Below are positions 35,649 through 46,209 of a stretch of 64,000 nt of DNA, piece after piece. Within the stretch, counting starts at the first letter, position 1. Each line of letters opens with the position of its first letter. Origin of the DNA: Candidatus Saccharimonadota bacterium (lineage in GTDB: Bacteria; Patescibacteriota; Saccharimonadia; Saccharimonadales; UBA4665); assembly GCA_027371825.1 (NCBI GenBank), contig DAHXLE010000025.1:1-64000 (forward strand), read 5' to 3'. The notes under the pieces were generated by a model. That model was not told the origin of the DNA and made no database searches. It saw nothing but the letters and a program-made list of their open reading frames with translations. The translations under genes and the position numbers were made by a program.

Positions 35649-38600
35649 ATGCGCAGCTATTCAAACCAAACAGATATTGCCGTCTTTGACGCTGTCAGGC
35701 TTGCCGTCGCAAGTCCTGAAGACATCAAAGAATGGAGTTATGGTGAAGTCCTAAAACCGGAGACGATTAACTATCGCACACAGAAGCCGGAACGCGATGG
35801 ACTTTTCTGCGAAAGAATTTTTGGACCGGTAAAAGACATTAATCCTCACGACACGAAATATAAGGGTGTCCGCAGCCGCGAAGCAGCCCTAGACAAAAAA
35901 GGCGAGGTTGTTACTAGAAGCATAGTAAGACGAGAACGAATGGGTCATATCAATCTGGCCGTACCGGTCGCTCACATTTGGTTTTTGAGAGGGACTCCGT
36001 CTGCAGTAGGACTATTACTGGGAATGACCGTTAAGAATCTCGAGCGAGTGGCGTATTTTGCCAGCTATGTCATAAAGAGCGTCGATCAGACCAAACGCGA
36101 TCAGATCATGTCGGATAAGCAAGCCGAATACGACGCTGCATTGGTTGCTATTAAGTACCGCTACGAAGATGAAGCAAAGCAAGAAGGATCCAACATCAAG
36201 GCTTTAGCCGAAGCACAGACAAAAGAGCTCGAAGAATTAACGTCGGAGTTTGAGCACTACAAAGAACAACTGAGCGGTTTAGAAAAACTGCATCTTATCA
36301 GCGAGAACGACTATCGGGCTCTGCCTGATGAATTGCGGGAACTAATTAAGGTTGGCATGGGCGGTGCGGTCATCAAGGAGCTGCTGGAAGAGATCAACTT
36401 GCCTAAACTAATAGCGGATCTAAACATAGAAGCTGAGGAGTCGAAAGGTCAACGTCGGAAGAAGATAATGAAACGGCTTAGACTACTAGAAGGTATTGAG
36501 CGTGCAGGCATAAAACCAAGTTCTATGTGCCTAAGCGTACTGCCCGTTATTCCGCCCGATCTCAGGCCAATGGTTCAATTAACCGGCGGACGTTTCGCAA
36601 CTTCCGACCTTAATGATCTCTATCGACGCGTGATTAATCGTAATAATAGACTGAAAAAACTTATCGATTTAAACGCACCGGAAGTCATTAGACGTAATGA
36701 ACAGAGAATGTTACAAGAGGCAGTTGATGCCCTGATCGACAACAACAATGCTCGAGGAGGACGTGCTGTTGCGTCAACCGGTCAACGTCGCAAACTCAAA
36801 TCATTAAGCGACATGTTAAAGGGTAAGCAAGGAAGATTCCGCCAGAACCTACTGGGTAAGCGAGTAGATTATTCCGGACGATCAGTGATTGTAGCCGGTC
36901 CTGAACTTAAGATCAATCAATGCGGGTTACCAAAAATGATGGCTCTTGAGTTATTCAAGCCGTTTGTCATCGGAGAGCTAATCGCTCGCGAACAAGCACA
37001 CAACATCAGAAGTGCAACTCGCATGATCGAAACTAGCGAAACAGAAGTGTGGGACGCTTTAGATGAAGTTATACGCGGAAAATACGTTTTGCTGAATCGC
37101 GCGCCCAGCCTTCACCGTCTCAGTATTCAAGCCTTCCAGCCGGTGCTGATAGAGGGACGAGCCATACAATTGCATCCATTGGTATGTAAAGGATTCAACG
37201 CGGACTTTGATGGTGACCAGATGGCTGTTCATCTACCGCTTTCAGAAGATGCTCAAAATGAAGCTAGAGACATAATGGCTGCCAACCGAAATCTACTTAA
37301 GCCAGCCGACGGCTCACCTATATTGCATATTGAACAGGATATTGTCCTCGGTTCCTATTATTTGACCTACATACCACCAAAACAGAGCACAGTACCCCGT
37401 ATTTTTGTTGATCTGGAAGAAGCGTTAATGGCATACGACAATAATTCAATTACGTTACAGAGTTATGTAAAGATCAATTTCAGAGGCGAGATTAGAACAA
37501 CAACCTTGGGACGATTACTGTTTAATGAAATTTTGCCAGAAGATTTTGAATATCAAGATGACACCATGACCAAGAAACGCCTGCAGGAGGTTATGTCAAA
37601 TGTCTATGTAAAATACGGACAGTTGAAGACGGCAGAGATAGCCGATGGGCTCAAAGACCTAGGGTTTTACTACGCAACTCGCTCCGGTTTGTCTATGGGA
37701 ATGGGGGACTTTGGCATAGTTGTTGGTGCAAAAGAAGCAATCGAAGACGGCGAGGTTCGCACCGATGCCATAAGCGAGCAATTCGAACAAGGTTTTATCA
37801 CCGAAGACGAACGATACAGGCTAACCGTAGATAACTGGACAAAGGTTGAGGCTCGGGTTCAGGAATTACTGAAAGACCAAATGTCCGGCCAGAATTCTTC
37901 AACCGCCATCGCTATGACATCAGGAGCTCGAGGTAATATATCGCAAATGAAGATGTGTGTTGGCATGCTGGGAGTATTTTCTGACACTTCCGGTCAACCT
38001 ATCGAACTGCCGGTTAAATCCAGCTATACAGCAGGGCTTAGCCAGCTTGAATATTTCACAGCTACCAGAGGAGCAAGAAAGGCTGTCATCGATATTGCTC
38101 TTAAAACAGCCGATGCCGGGTATTTAACCAGGCGTTTGGTTGATGTCGCTCAAGATGTCTTTACTATCTCCGAGGAAGCACCGGATCCAGGGTTTGCTAT
38201 GTACAGAGCCGATGCCGAGGAAATCGGTGTTGAATATGGCAGTCGCCTGATAGGACGTTTTGCCGCAGAATCTGTTAAAAATTATGTTGCCGCCGGTGAA
38301 CTCATAACGGCCGAGATAGCTCAAAAAATACAAGATAATCCTCAGCTTGACGGTGTTAAGATAATGAGCGTTTTAAGTGTTAACTCTGTTAAGGGCATAC
38401 CGCAAAAATCCTACGGGATTGACCCGGCAACGGGCGAACTTGTTGCGGCTCATCACCCGGTGGGAGTAATTGCCGCCCAGAGTATCGGCGAACCGGGTAC
38501 CCAGCTATCTCTTAACTCTAAACATAGATCAGGGGCGGTCGTGGCCGACGATACCACCGAAGGATTAAATCGTGTCGAAGAGTTATTTGAAGCCAGAACT

Positions 38601-39485
38601 CCGAAAGGTCAAGCCTATCTCGCCGACATATCAGGGACTGTGAATACGTGGGAAGAGGGCGAGAGTTACATAATCCAAATCATTCCCGACAAACAAAAGA
38701 AAATCAAACTTGCACTGGACGGTCGTACTCCCAAGCTGGATGACGACAAGAATTCGGTAGCCATAGGTGATGTTATTGCCTCAAAAGCCAAAGGTAAAAG
38801 CCCGCTGATCTCACCAATAGCAGGATCAATAGAGTTTACCGATACGCAGGCCGTAATTACGCCGGCAGTACAAGGAATTGTCCGTTATGAGATACCGGGC
38901 TTTAAACACCTAACGGTAGCCGACGGCGACAAAGTTAATGCCGGTGACCGCTTAACCAACGGGTCCATTAACCTGCACGATCTGACCGCATTAAAGGGAG
39001 TAGAGGCCACACAACGATACATAATGATCGAAGTCTTAAGAATGTTTGCCGGACAAGGTCAAAATATTGCCGACAAACATCTTGAAATTATCGTGAGACA
39101 GCTGTTTAGCAGGGTACAGATAGAAGACTCCGGTGATAGTGAATTCGTAACAGGCGATATCGTCAGTAAGCTGTCAACAGTAGAAGCTAACCAACGACTC
39201 GTCGCTAAAGGCATGAAGCCGACTGAGTACAATCAACTGCTACTCGGAATAACTAAAGCCAGTCTTTCGACAGACTCATTCTTAAGTGCCGCTTCTTTCC
39301 AGGATACGACTCGAGTACTAATCGCAGCTGCAACCACAGGTAAGGTAGATAAATTATTTGGCCTTAAAGAAAACGTGATTCTGGGTCGAAAGATTCCTGT
39401 CGGTACCGGTTATGTCGGCAATGACACACCAAAAGACGTAGATATTGAACGATTAACGCCTATTAATGTTGGACAAGAGGTTTAA
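35649..39485 (+). CDS. rpoC: RNA polymerase beta-prime subunit lacking both zinc sites
   Basis: A 1278-aa catalytic subunit. The active-site NADFDGDQM is at about 517-525 and bridge/trigger-loop regions are present ([17 protein letters not shown]). Both bacterial zinc sites have lost their cysteines. In the N-terminal one, the two pairs are replaced around residues 65-70 (NPHDTK) and 79-85 (AALDKKG). In the second, the first position reads EEAPDPG (near 842) and the CxxxxxxCxxC block reads [13 protein letters not shown] (about 911-924). The protein keeps only scattered cysteines. The ribosome site GAGGAGG lies inside the end of rpoB, coupling the two genes. Confidence 0.98.
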   Translation: MRSYSNQTDIAVFDAVRLAVASPEDIKEWSYGEVLKPETINYRTQKPERDGLFCERIFGPVKDINPHDTKYKGVRSREAALDKKGEVVTRSIVRRERMGHINLAVPVAHIWFLRGTPSAVGLLLGMTVKNLERVAYFASYVIKSVDQTKRDQIMSDKQAEYDAALVAIKYRYEDEAKQEGSNIKALAEAQTKELEELTSEFEHYKEQLSGLEKLHLISENDYRALPDELRELIKVGMGGAVIKELLEEINLPKLIADLNIEAEESKGQRRKKIMKRLRLLEGIERAGIKPSSMCLSVLPVIPPDLRPMVQLTGGRFATSDLNDLYRRVINRNNRLKKLIDLNAPEVIRRNEQRMLQEAVDALIDNNNARGGRAVASTGQRRKLKSLSDMLKGKQGRFRQNLLGKRVDYSGRSVIVAGPELKINQCGLPKMMALELFKPFVIGELIAREQAHNIRSATRMIETSETEVWDALDEVIRGKYVLLNRAPSLHRLSIQAFQPVLIEGRAIQLHPLVCKGFNADFDGDQMAVHLPLSEDAQNEARDIMAANRNLLKPADGSPILHIEQDIVLGSYYLTYIPPKQSTVPRIFVDLEEALMAYDNNSITLQSYVKINFRGEIRTTTLGRLLFNEILPEDFEYQDDTMTKKRLQEVMSNVYVKYGQLKTAEIADGLKDLGFYYATRSGLSMGMGDFGIVVGAKEAIEDGEVRTDAISEQFEQGFITEDERYRLTVDNWTKVEARVQELLKDQMSGQNSSTAIAMTSGARGNISQMKMCVGMLGVFSDTSGQPIELPVKSSYTAGLSQLEYFTATRGARKAVIDIALKTADAGYLTRRLVDVAQDVFTISEEAPDPGFAMYRADAEEIGVEYGSRLIGRFAAESVKNYVAAGELITAEIAQKIQDNPQLDGVKIMSVLSVNSVKGIPQKSYGIDPATGELVAAHHPVGVIAAQSIGEPGTQLSLNSKHRSGAVVADDTTEGLNRVEELFEARTPKGQAYLADISGTVNTWEEGESYIIQIIPDKQKKIKLALDGRTPKLDDDKNSVAIGDVIASKAKGKSPLISPIAGSIEFTDTQAVITPAVQGIVRYEIPGFKHLTVADGDKVNAGDRLTNGSINLHDLTALKGVEATQRYIMIEVLRMFAGQGQNIADKHLEIIVRQLFSRVQIEDSGDSEFVTGDIVSKLSTVEANQRLVAKGMKPTEYNQLLLGITKASLSTDSFLSAASFQDTTRVLIAAATTGKVDKLFGLKENVILGRKIPVGTGYVGNDTPKDVDIERLTPINVGQEV

Positions 39486-39496
39486 AACGTAGTAAT

Positions 39497-39589
39497 ATGT
39501 CAACTGATTTAAGTACAAAGATCAATGAAAACGCCGGTTATAAAAACTTGGTGTTGGGGTCAGATGATCAAATTAAGGTAATTGGATAA
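39497..39589 (+). CDS. Possible 30-aa minicistron between rpoC and rpsL
   Basis: ATG at 39497 opens a 30-codon frame (MSTDLSTKINENAGYKNLVL...) that ends with TAA 6 nt before the rpsL ATG. It is not recognised. No clear ribosome site is present. It could be a leader peptide for rpsL, a chance frame, or unused spacer. Confidence 0.25.
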   Translation: MSTDLSTKINENAGYKNLVLGSDDQIKVIG

Positions 39590-39595
39590 TTTAAG

Positions 39596-40009
39596 ATGCC
39601 AACCATTAACCAACTAATACGCAAGCCTAGATCTAAGGCTACCGGTAACTCAAAATCACCGGCCCTGCTTCGTATTGCCAATAACCTAAAAACAGTGAAC
39701 TATGAAAAACCTTCACCTTTTAAGCGTGGAGTGTGCGTGAAGGTTACTACTAAAACCCCAAAAAAGCCAAACTCTGCTTTGAGAAAAGTTGCTCGTGTAC
39801 GGCTGACTAACGGTCAAGAGGTCTGGGCATATATAGGCGGAGAGGGACATAATCTGCAGGAACATGCTGTCGTCCTGGTAAGAGGAGGACGCGTTAAAGA
39901 TCTTCCCGGAGTACGCTATCACATTGTTCGTGGATCATTAGACTTACAGGGTGTATCTAACCGCAAACAGGGTCGTAGCAAGTATGGCGCCAAGAAAGAC
40001 GGTAAGTAA
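39596..40009 (+). CDS. rpsL: 30S ribosomal protein S12
   Basis: A 137-aa S12 at the decoding centre. [11 protein letters not shown], the [15 protein letters not shown] loop (the usual streptomycin-resistance region) and [10 protein letters not shown] are intact, with lysine in the wild-type KKPNSA position. It heads the str cluster rpsL-rpsG-fusA-tuf. No Shine-Dalgarno motif is close to the ATG; GATAAT at 39585-39590 could be a -10 for a leaderless transcript but lacks a -35. Confidence 0.98.
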   Translation: MPTINQLIRKPRSKATGNSKSPALLRIANNLKTVNYEKPSPFKRGVCVKVTTKTPKKPNSALRKVARVRLTNGQEVWAYIGGEGHNLQEHAVVLVRGGRVKDLPGVRYHIVRGSLDLQGVSNRKQGRSKYGAKKDGK

Positions 40010-40015
40010 ACAGTT

Positions 40016-40495
40016 ATGCCGCGAAAAGTAACAAAATCCTTAGTACGAAATATTCCTCCGGATAGGCTCTACAACTCCGTTCAGATTCAGAGGATCATTA
40101 ACCGGGTAATGCTAGACGGCAAGAAACAGCTAGCTGAACGATTAGTCTATGATGGCATGCAGAAAGCTGCTGATAAACTAAAGGTTCAGAATCCGATAGA
40201 AGTTATGGAAAAAGCTCTCGCTAACATTCAACCGCATATGGAAACCAGATCCAGAAGAGTAGGCGGGGCTAATTACCAAATCCCCTTTGAAGTTAAGGGT
40301 CAGAGACAAACACACCTAACAACGATGTGGCTTGTTCAAGCTGCGCGCGCTAGAAAAGGTATCAGTATGGTCGACAGAATTGCTCTTGAACTGGTGGACG
40401 CCTACAACGGACAAGGAGCTGCGGTCAAGAAACGAGAAGATGTTCATAAGATGGCTGAAGCCAACCGGGCTTTTGCTCATTTTGCCAGAGGCTAG
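40016..40495 (+). CDS. rpsG: 30S ribosomal protein S7
   Basis: A 159-aa S7, primary binder of the 16S 3' major domain (head). The MPRK N-terminus, MLDGKKQLAERLVYD and RVGGANYQIPFEV blocks are standard. It starts 6 nt after rpsL and ends 3 nt before fusA, so it is cotranscribed with both. In E. coli S7 is the repressor of this operon; no target structure was identified here. Confidence 0.98.
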   Translation: MPRKVTKSLVRNIPPDRLYNSVQIQRIINRVMLDGKKQLAERLVYDGMQKAADKLKVQNPIEVMEKALANIQPHMETRSRRVGGANYQIPFEVKGQRQTHLTTMWLVQAARARKGISMVDRIALELVDAYNGQGAAVKKREDVHKMAEANRAFAHFARG

Positions 40496-40498
40496 TAT

Positions 40499-42589
40499 AT
40501 GGCGGAGAACAAATACGCAATTGGTAAACTCAGGAATATCGGCATAATTGCTCACATTGACGCCGGAAAGACAACCACTACCGAGGGAATACTTTACCGT
40601 ACCGGACTTAAACATAAGATCGGGGCAGTTCACGAAGGTGAAACAACCACCGACTGGATGGCTCAGGAACGTGAGCGGGGAATCACCATCGTATCGGCCG
40701 CTGTGACGTGTTTTTGGAAAGGTTATCAGATAAATATTATCGATACTCCCGGACACATCGATTTTACGGCAGAAGTAGAAAGATCGCTAAGAGTATTGGA
40801 CGGTGCCTGTGTTGTTTTTGATGGCAAAATGGGAGTAGAAAGTCAATCTGAGACAGTCTGGCGACAAGCTGACAAGTACGGTGTCCCACGACTCTGTTTT
40901 ATCAATAAGATCAATCAGACCGGCGGAGATTTTTATAAATCTTTAGAGAGTATCCACAATCGTCTGACCCGACGGGCATTCCCCATTCATCTACCGATCG
41001 GCTTTGAGCAAAGTATCTCGGGAGTTGTTGACTTGGTTAGTATGAAGGCCTACACCTATAAGGACTTTACAGATCATGAATTAATCGAGAGCCAGATTCC
41101 GGCAGACATGAAGCAGGATGTAGATCGCTACCGTTCTTTGTTGATAGAAAATGCCGTAGCTGAAGACGAAAAACTGCTTGAAAAATATCTTGAGGTCGGT
41201 GAAGAGGGTATGAGCGAAGCAGAGATTCGTTTGGCTATACGAAACGCTACGCTGACCGGCAAGTTTTTCCCTGTTACCGGCGGTGATGGTCGCGGTGTAA
41301 TCGTTGAAAAAGTACTTGATATGGTAACGGAGTTATTGCCGAGTCCGGAAGACAGGGGCAATACATGGGGAACTCACCCGAAAACGGGTGATGAAATCGA
41401 GAGAAAGCCATCTGTTTCAGAGCCATTCGCTGGACTAGCTTTTAAGATTACTACCGATCCATTTGTAGGTAAACTAGCCTACTTTAGAGTCTATTCGGGT
41501 AAAATTCAGGCCGGCTCCTATATTTTGAATAGTTCAACCGGAGAAAAGGAGCGAGTGGGACGCATAGTAAGAATGCAGGCCGACAAACGCGAAGATGTCA
41601 GCGAGGTTGATGCTGGAGATATTGCCGCGATAGTCGGGCTGAAGGGTACTACTACCGGTCACACACTCTGTGATCCTAATAATCCTATTGTACTTGAGAA
41701 TATTATATTTCCGGAACCACCCGTTTCGATTGCCATTGAACCCAAGACTAAGGCCGATCAGGAAAAGATGGGCATTGCTTTGCAGCGACTTTCCGAAGAA
41801 GATCCGACTTTCAGGATTAACGTCGACGATGAAACCGGCCAAACTATTATCAGAGGTATGGGCGAACTTCACCTGGAGATATTTGTCGATCGGATGAAAC
41901 GAGAGTTTAGCGTTGAAGCTAATGTTGGCCAACCTCAAGTTGCCTACCGTGAAACAATCCGTAAAGACAACATCGAAGCCCAAGGTAAGTTTATCCGTCA
42001 ATCCGGCGGAAGAGGTCAATACGGTGATGTCTGGTTACGCTTAAGTCAAAATACGGCCGGTAAAGGTTTTGAGTTTATTAACGCTATTAAAGGCGGAGTT
42101 GTTCCGGGCGAATATATACCGGCAGTCAGAAAAGGCATAGAGGAAGCTATGAGCAACGGAGTTATTGCCGGCTACCCTGTTGTCGATATTAGGGTTGAGC
42201 TCTATGACGGCAGTTATCACGAAGTTGATTCGAGTGAACTGGCGTTTACGATCGCTGGTTCTATGGCCTTTCAAGCCGGGTTCAAAAAAGCGGGACCGGT
42301 TCTACTAGAGCCAATTATGAAGGTGGTCGTCGTGACACCTGAAAATTTCATGGGCGACGTTATAGGTGATTTAAACTCAAAGCGTGGCAGAATTGAGTCT
42401 ATGGAAGATCTTACTGCCGGCATTAAAGAGATAACAGCTTATGTACCCCTAGGGGAGCTATTTGGATACACCACCAATCTCAGATCAATGACACAAGGAA
42501 GAGCCAGCAGTTCGATGGAGCTTGATCATTATGCCGATGTTCCAAATAACGTTACCGAGGCAATAATCGCTAAGAACGGTAAAAAATAA
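40499..42589 (+). CDS. fusA: Elongation factor G
   Basis: A 696-aa translocase GTPase. G1 is AHIDAGKTTT near residues 18-27, followed by the switch region, DTPGHIDF and NKIN (here FINKINQTGGDF). Domains II to V are complete, including the GRGQYGDVWLRL and GYPVVDIRVELYDGSYHEVDSSE blocks of domain IV. Length is that of a canonical EF-G. Third gene of the str cluster. Confidence 0.98.
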   Translation: MAENKYAIGKLRNIGIIAHIDAGKTTTTEGILYRTGLKHKIGAVHEGETTTDWMAQERERGITIVSAAVTCFWKGYQINIIDTPGHIDFTAEVERSLRVLDGACVVFDGKMGVESQSETVWRQADKYGVPRLCFINKINQTGGDFYKSLESIHNRLTRRAFPIHLPIGFEQSISGVVDLVSMKAYTYKDFTDHELIESQIPADMKQDVDRYRSLLIENAVAEDEKLLEKYLEVGEEGMSEAEIRLAIRNATLTGKFFPVTGGDGRGVIVEKVLDMVTELLPSPEDRGNTWGTHPKTGDEIERKPSVSEPFAGLAFKITTDPFVGKLAYFRVYSGKIQAGSYILNSSTGEKERVGRIVRMQADKREDVSEVDAGDIAAIVGLKGTTTGHTLCDPNNPIVLENIIFPEPPVSIAIEPKTKADQEKMGIALQRLSEEDPTFRINVDDETGQTIIRGMGELHLEIFVDRMKREFSVEANVGQPQVAYRETIRKDNIEAQGKFIRQSGGRGQYGDVWLRLSQNTAGKGFEFINAIKGGVVPGEYIPAVRKGIEEAMSNGVIAGYPVVDIRVELYDGSYHEVDSSELAFTIAGSMAFQAGFKKAGPVLLEPIMKVVVVTPENFMGDVIGDLNSKRGRIESMEDLTAGIKEITAYVPLGELFGYTTNLRSMTQGRASSSMELDHYADVPNNVTEAIIAKNGKK

Positions 42590-42698
42590 GAGACTCTTTA
42601 CAATCTCCTTAGAATTTTATATACTTTGACGGTACATTTAAGCAAGCTTTATGAGTTTGCTCAAAAAATTTAAAGATAACTTATAGGAGACAATTGAA

Positions 42699-43883
42699 AT
42701 GGCAGATAATTTTGATCGTAGTAAACCGCATGTTAATGTCGGCACAATGGGTCATGTAGACCACGGTAAAACTACTTTAACGGCAGCCATAACATCAGTA
42801 TTGGCCAAAAAACTCCCCGGTTCTATCAATAAACCGGTAGCATACGATCAAATTGACAAGGCACCTGAAGAAAAAGCCCGCGGTATAACCATCGCCACAT
42901 CTCATCAGGAATATGAGAGCGAAAAAAGACACTATGCTCATGTTGACATGCCTGGTCACGCCGACTATGTAAAAAACATGATCACGGGCGCAGCTCAGGT
43001 CGACGGAGCTATATTGGTTGTTTCAGCTGCCGACGGTCCTATGCCGCAAACTAGAGAGCATGTGCTGCTTGCTAAGCAAGTAGGGGTACCGTCTATATTG
43101 GTATTTTTGAATAAAATGGATCTGGCTGATCCGGAGTTAGTTGACCTGGTAGAAGAAGAAGTCCGTGAACTACTGGAAAAAAATGGCTTTGATAAGAATT
43201 GTCCTATCATCAGGGGATCTGCGACTAAAGCCCTGGAAGGTGACGCTGACAACGAAAATGCTATTATGGACCTCGTTAAAGCAATGGACGACTATGTGCC
43301 GGAACCAAAACGCGAACTCGATAAACCATTTTTAATGCCTATCGAGGATGTATTTTCCATAAAAGGCCGTGGGACAGTCGCAACCGGACGTATCGAGCAA
43401 GGTATTGTTAAAGTCAACGAAGAAGTAGAGATAGTCGGTATACGACCTACAACTAAGAGTGTCGTAACCGGTGTCGAAATGTTTAAAAAGAATCTTGATC
43501 AGGGACAAGCCGGAGATAACGTAGGCGTATTACTACGGGGTATAGAGAGGGAAGACATAGAACGAGGACAGGTTCTAGCTAAACCCGGTACAATTACTCC
43601 TCATACAGAGTTCGATTCAGAAGTATACATCTTAACAAAAGAAGAAGGCGGACGACATACTCCCTTCTTTAAGGGGTACAAACCACAGTTTTACTTTAGA
43701 ACTACAGATGTAACAGGTGAAGTAGAACTACCGGCAGATAAAGAAATGGTAATGCCTGGCGATACTATTACCTTCAAAGTCAAATTACTAGCGGCAATTG
43801 CTATGGAGCAAGGACTTCGATTTGCAATCCGCGAAGGCGGAAGAACGGTTGGAGCCGGCGTAGTAACCAAGATAGACAAATAA
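42699..43883 (+). CDS. tuf: Elongation factor Tu
   Basis: A 394-aa GTPase delivering aminoacyl-tRNA to the ribosome. [10 protein letters not shown] (G1), [18 protein letters not shown] (G3) and NKMD (G4) are present, and the C-terminal domains end in [12 protein letters not shown]. It is 109 nt from fusA and has a strong AGGAG ribosome site, so a separate promoter is plausible; TTGACG near 42627 is the best -35 but its -10 is poor. Confidence 0.98.
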   Translation: MADNFDRSKPHVNVGTMGHVDHGKTTLTAAITSVLAKKLPGSINKPVAYDQIDKAPEEKARGITIATSHQEYESEKRHYAHVDMPGHADYVKNMITGAAQVDGAILVVSAADGPMPQTREHVLLAKQVGVPSILVFLNKMDLADPELVDLVEEEVRELLEKNGFDKNCPIIRGSATKALEGDADNENAIMDLVKAMDDYVPEPKRELDKPFLMPIEDVFSIKGRGTVATGRIEQGIVKVNEEVEIVGIRPTTKSVVTGVEMFKKNLDQGQAGDNVGVLLRGIEREDIERGQVLAKPGTITPHTEFDSEVYILTKEEGGRHTPFFKGYKPQFYFRTTDVTGEVELPADKEMVMPGDTITFKVKLLAAIAMEQGLRFAIREGGRTVGAGVVTKIDK

Positions 43884-43935
43884 CCACGAAATTTAGATAA
43901 TAGTAACGGAAAATAAGCACCACACGAATACAATC

Positions 43936-44277
43936 ATGGCAGTAGCAGTACCTAAAAAACAATTAACTGATTCAAAACAACGCGTAAGAATTCGTTTAAA
44001 AGCATACGATCATAAGGTAATTGATCAAGCCTGCAAACAAATAATAGATACGGCACTCAGAACGGGCGCTACTTTGGCCGGCCCTATACCTTTGCCGACA
44101 GAAAAGAGCAGTTATACTGTCATAAAAAGCCCGCACGTTTTCAAAAAAGGTCGTGAACAATTTGAAATGAGAGTACACAAACGTCTGATAGATGTTTTTG
44201 ATCCTACTCCAAAAACAATCGACAGCCTGATGAATCTTAGCCTACCGGCCGGTTGCGACGTTGAAATTAAAATGTAA
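43936..44277 (+). CDS. rpsJ: 30S ribosomal protein S10
   Basis: A 113-aa S10 (NusE). [28 protein letters not shown] and [22 protein letters not shown] are family blocks. In most bacteria it begins the S10 operon directly before rplC. Here it lies 52 nt after tuf and is separated from rplC by 232 nt with a new promoter, so it belongs with the str cluster. Confidence 0.98.
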   Translation: MAVAVPKKQLTDSKQRVRIRLKAYDHKVIDQACKQIIDTALRTGATLAGPIPLPTEKSSYTVIKSPHVFKKGREQFEMRVHKRLIDVFDPTPKTIDSLMNLSLPAGCDVEIKM

Positions 44278-44337
44278 ATCGACGCTGTTATAGCAGTAAA
44301 GCTAGGCATGATCCGTGCGTGTATTATTTGCAACGCA

Positions 44338-44365
44338 TTGACAGAAGTTATGGAAACGTGATAAT
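44338..44365 (+). promoter_or_regulatory. Promoter for the rplC ribosomal operon
   Basis: Consensus TTGACA at 44338-44343 with GATAAT at 44360-44365 (16 bp apart). Transcription should start near 44372, 138 nt before rplC. Confidence 0.65.
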
Positions 44366-44384
44366 CTGTAACGAGTACTTTTTT

Positions 44385-44459
44385 CAAGATACTGTCTTGG
44401 CATATCGGCAGGTCTGCGGCTTAATTTGATGCAGATACCACCTTTTGCCAAGAGTTTTT
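44385..44459 (+). promoter_or_regulatory. Candidate RNA switch in the rplC leader
   Basis: TCTTGGCA (44395-44402) pairs perfectly with TGCCAAGA (44446-44453), followed by G and five T: a terminator shape. Inside it, 44412-44417 (GTCTGC) pairs with 44431-44436 (GCAGAT, one G-T). The first arm can also pair with CAAGA at 44385-44389 (TCTTG, 5-nt loop), and the two pairings exclude each other. This fits an attenuation switch for the L3-L4-L23 operon, functionally like the L4-bound S10 leader of E. coli; the ligand is inference. Confidence 0.5.
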
Positions 44460-44509
44460 ATGTCATCAGATATTTAATACGTCACAGTTAAATAACTAAA
44501 GAAGAAAAT

Positions 44510-45124
44510 ATGAAATCATTAATTGCTCGAAAAGTCGGAATGACCAGTGCCGTTATAGCGGACAGCGGTGTTATGCAAGCTGTTACTATCTTAAAGGCCG
44601 AACCAGGTACACTTACACAAGTCAAGACTCTAGAGAAAGATGGTTATAACGCACTGCAATTCGGTTGGGGTAAGGGCCGCTTATCAAAACCGTTGGCGGG
44701 TCACCTCAAAGCTTCTAAAGCCGAGTCTAAGATCTTACGAGAAGTAAGAGTCGATCATATAGACGAGGGAATGACCGTTGGATCATCCGTCAAGGCGGAT
44801 ATTTTTGAAGTAGGAGATACGGTTAGCGTCAGTGCTAAAACTAAGGGTAAGGGCTGGGCAGGAACAATCAAAAGACATAATTTTCATCGCCAGCGCAAAA
44901 CACACGGAGGCAAAGGCGACACACGCAAAGTAGGATCAATCGGCTCCATGTATCCACAGCATATCCGTAAGGGCAAGAAAATGGCCGGACGTATGGGAAA
45001 TGTCAACGTTACGGTTAAAGGACAGAAGATCGCTCTTATTGACGCTGACAATGGAATTATAGGAATTACCGGAGCCGTGCCCGGTCCCAGAAAAGGACTT
45101 GTCCTTATTAAGGGAGTAAAGTAG
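44510..45124 (+). CDS. rplC: 50S ribosomal protein L3
   Basis: A 204-aa L3, an early-binding 23S protein reaching the peptidyl-transferase centre. The family block GKGWAGTIKRHNFHRQRKTHG and the MAGRMGN segment are intact. The N-terminus MKSLIARKVGM is standard. It is the first gene of the long ribosomal transcription unit here, behind a structured leader. Confidence 0.98.
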   Translation: MKSLIARKVGMTSAVIADSGVMQAVTILKAEPGTLTQVKTLEKDGYNALQFGWGKGRLSKPLAGHLKASKAESKILREVRVDHIDEGMTVGSSVKADIFEVGDTVSVSAKTKGKGWAGTIKRHNFHRQRKTHGGKGDTRKVGSIGSMYPQHIRKGKKMAGRMGNVNVTVKGQKIALIDADNGIIGITGAVPGPRKGLVLIKGVK

Positions 45125-45778
45125 ATGAAAGCCGACGTTTACACCGAATCCGGCAATAAGAGTAAAACACAGATTACTCTTAATAAGGATATTTTCGGAA
45201 TACTAACGTCCAACCACGACCTTATTAAACATGCTTACGTTGCACACCAGACTAACAAGAGAACTAATATCGCAAAAACTAAAACTCGCGGAATGGTTAG
45301 CGGTGGCGGTAAAAAGCCCTGGAGCCAAAAAGGAACCGGTCAAGCAAGATTCGGTTCATCTCGTAATCCTATTTGGAGGAGTGGTGGTATAGCTTTCGGT
45401 CCGACGGGCAATGAAAATTATAGTCACAATATTACTCCCGGCCTAAAACGACGGGCGCTAATTCACGCTCTTTCAATGGCCGCAACTGACAAAAAAGTGA
45501 TGGTCATAGAAACTTTCAAGGGTGGTGACGGCAGGGTTGCAACTACAGATAAATTGCTTAAAAATCTTAAAATAACCGGTTTTTGTCTTATGATTGTTAG
45601 CGAACACGACGAACTTGTCAGACGCGCTACGAAAAACCTTGCCAATACAAAGGTTACCAGAGCCGATTATTTAAATGTTTGCGATGTTATTGATGCCGAT
45701 TCGATCGTTGTCACCAAGAACTCGCTGGACATATTGGATAAATGGTTACTAAAAGATAAAAAGGTTAAGGAAGCTTAA
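45125..45778 (+). CDS. rplD: 50S ribosomal protein L4
   Basis: A 217-aa L4. The exit-tunnel loop region TKTRGMVSGGGKKPWSQKGTGQARFGSSRNPIWRSGG is conserved. In several bacteria L4 also represses its own operon by binding the leader, and a candidate structure stands upstream of rplC. It starts directly after the rplC stop (TAG ATG). Confidence 0.98.
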   Translation: MKADVYTESGNKSKTQITLNKDIFGILTSNHDLIKHAYVAHQTNKRTNIAKTKTRGMVSGGGKKPWSQKGTGQARFGSSRNPIWRSGGIAFGPTGNENYSHNITPGLKRRALIHALSMAATDKKVMVIETFKGGDGRVATTDKLLKNLKITGFCLMIVSEHDELVRRATKNLANTKVTRADYLNVCDVIDADSIVVTKNSLDILDKWLLKDKKVKEA

Positions 45779-45780
45779 AG

Positions 45781-46209
45781 ATGACTAACACACTTCCGAT
45801 ATATCCAAGATTAAGCGAGAAGGTTCATGACCTAAGTAAGACAGCTCATGTATTTGTTTTCGATGTTCCCGCATCCGCCAACAAACAAATTGTAGCGGAG
45901 CAAATCAAAAAACAATTCGATGTCGATGTTAAATCTGTCAGAATAGCTGTTATTAAAGGTAAGAGTAAACGGACCGTCGCCCAAAAAGGTAAACGAGTAC
46001 TAAGGGGCAGACAATCTACTATCAAGAAAGCTTATGTAACATTGCAAGAAGGAAGCCACTTGGCATTCTTTGAAGAGATTGAGAACGAAGAAAACAAGAA
46101 AAAGGAATCCGGCGAAAAAATCGTCAAGGCTATGAAAGAACAAGATGAAAAGGCTGCCGCTAAATCAGGACACAAACTGCGAAGACGTAAGAAAGCGGAG
46201 GTCAAGTGA
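45781..46209 (+). CDS. rplW: 50S ribosomal protein L23 with basic tail
   Basis: A 142-aa L23 at the tunnel exit, where trigger factor and SRP dock. Residues 1-98 are the usual protein (YPRLSEKVHDL, YVFDV-type strand, AYVTLQEG). About 45 extra C-terminal residues rich in Lys, Glu and Arg extend it. It overlaps rplB in TGATG. Confidence 0.97.
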   Translation: MTNTLPIYPRLSEKVHDLSKTAHVFVFDVPASANKQIVAEQIKKQFDVDVKSVRIAVIKGKSKRTVAQKGKRVLRGRQSTIKKAYVTLQEGSHLAFFEEIENEENKKKESGEKIVKAMKEQDEKAAAKSGHKLRRRKKAEVK

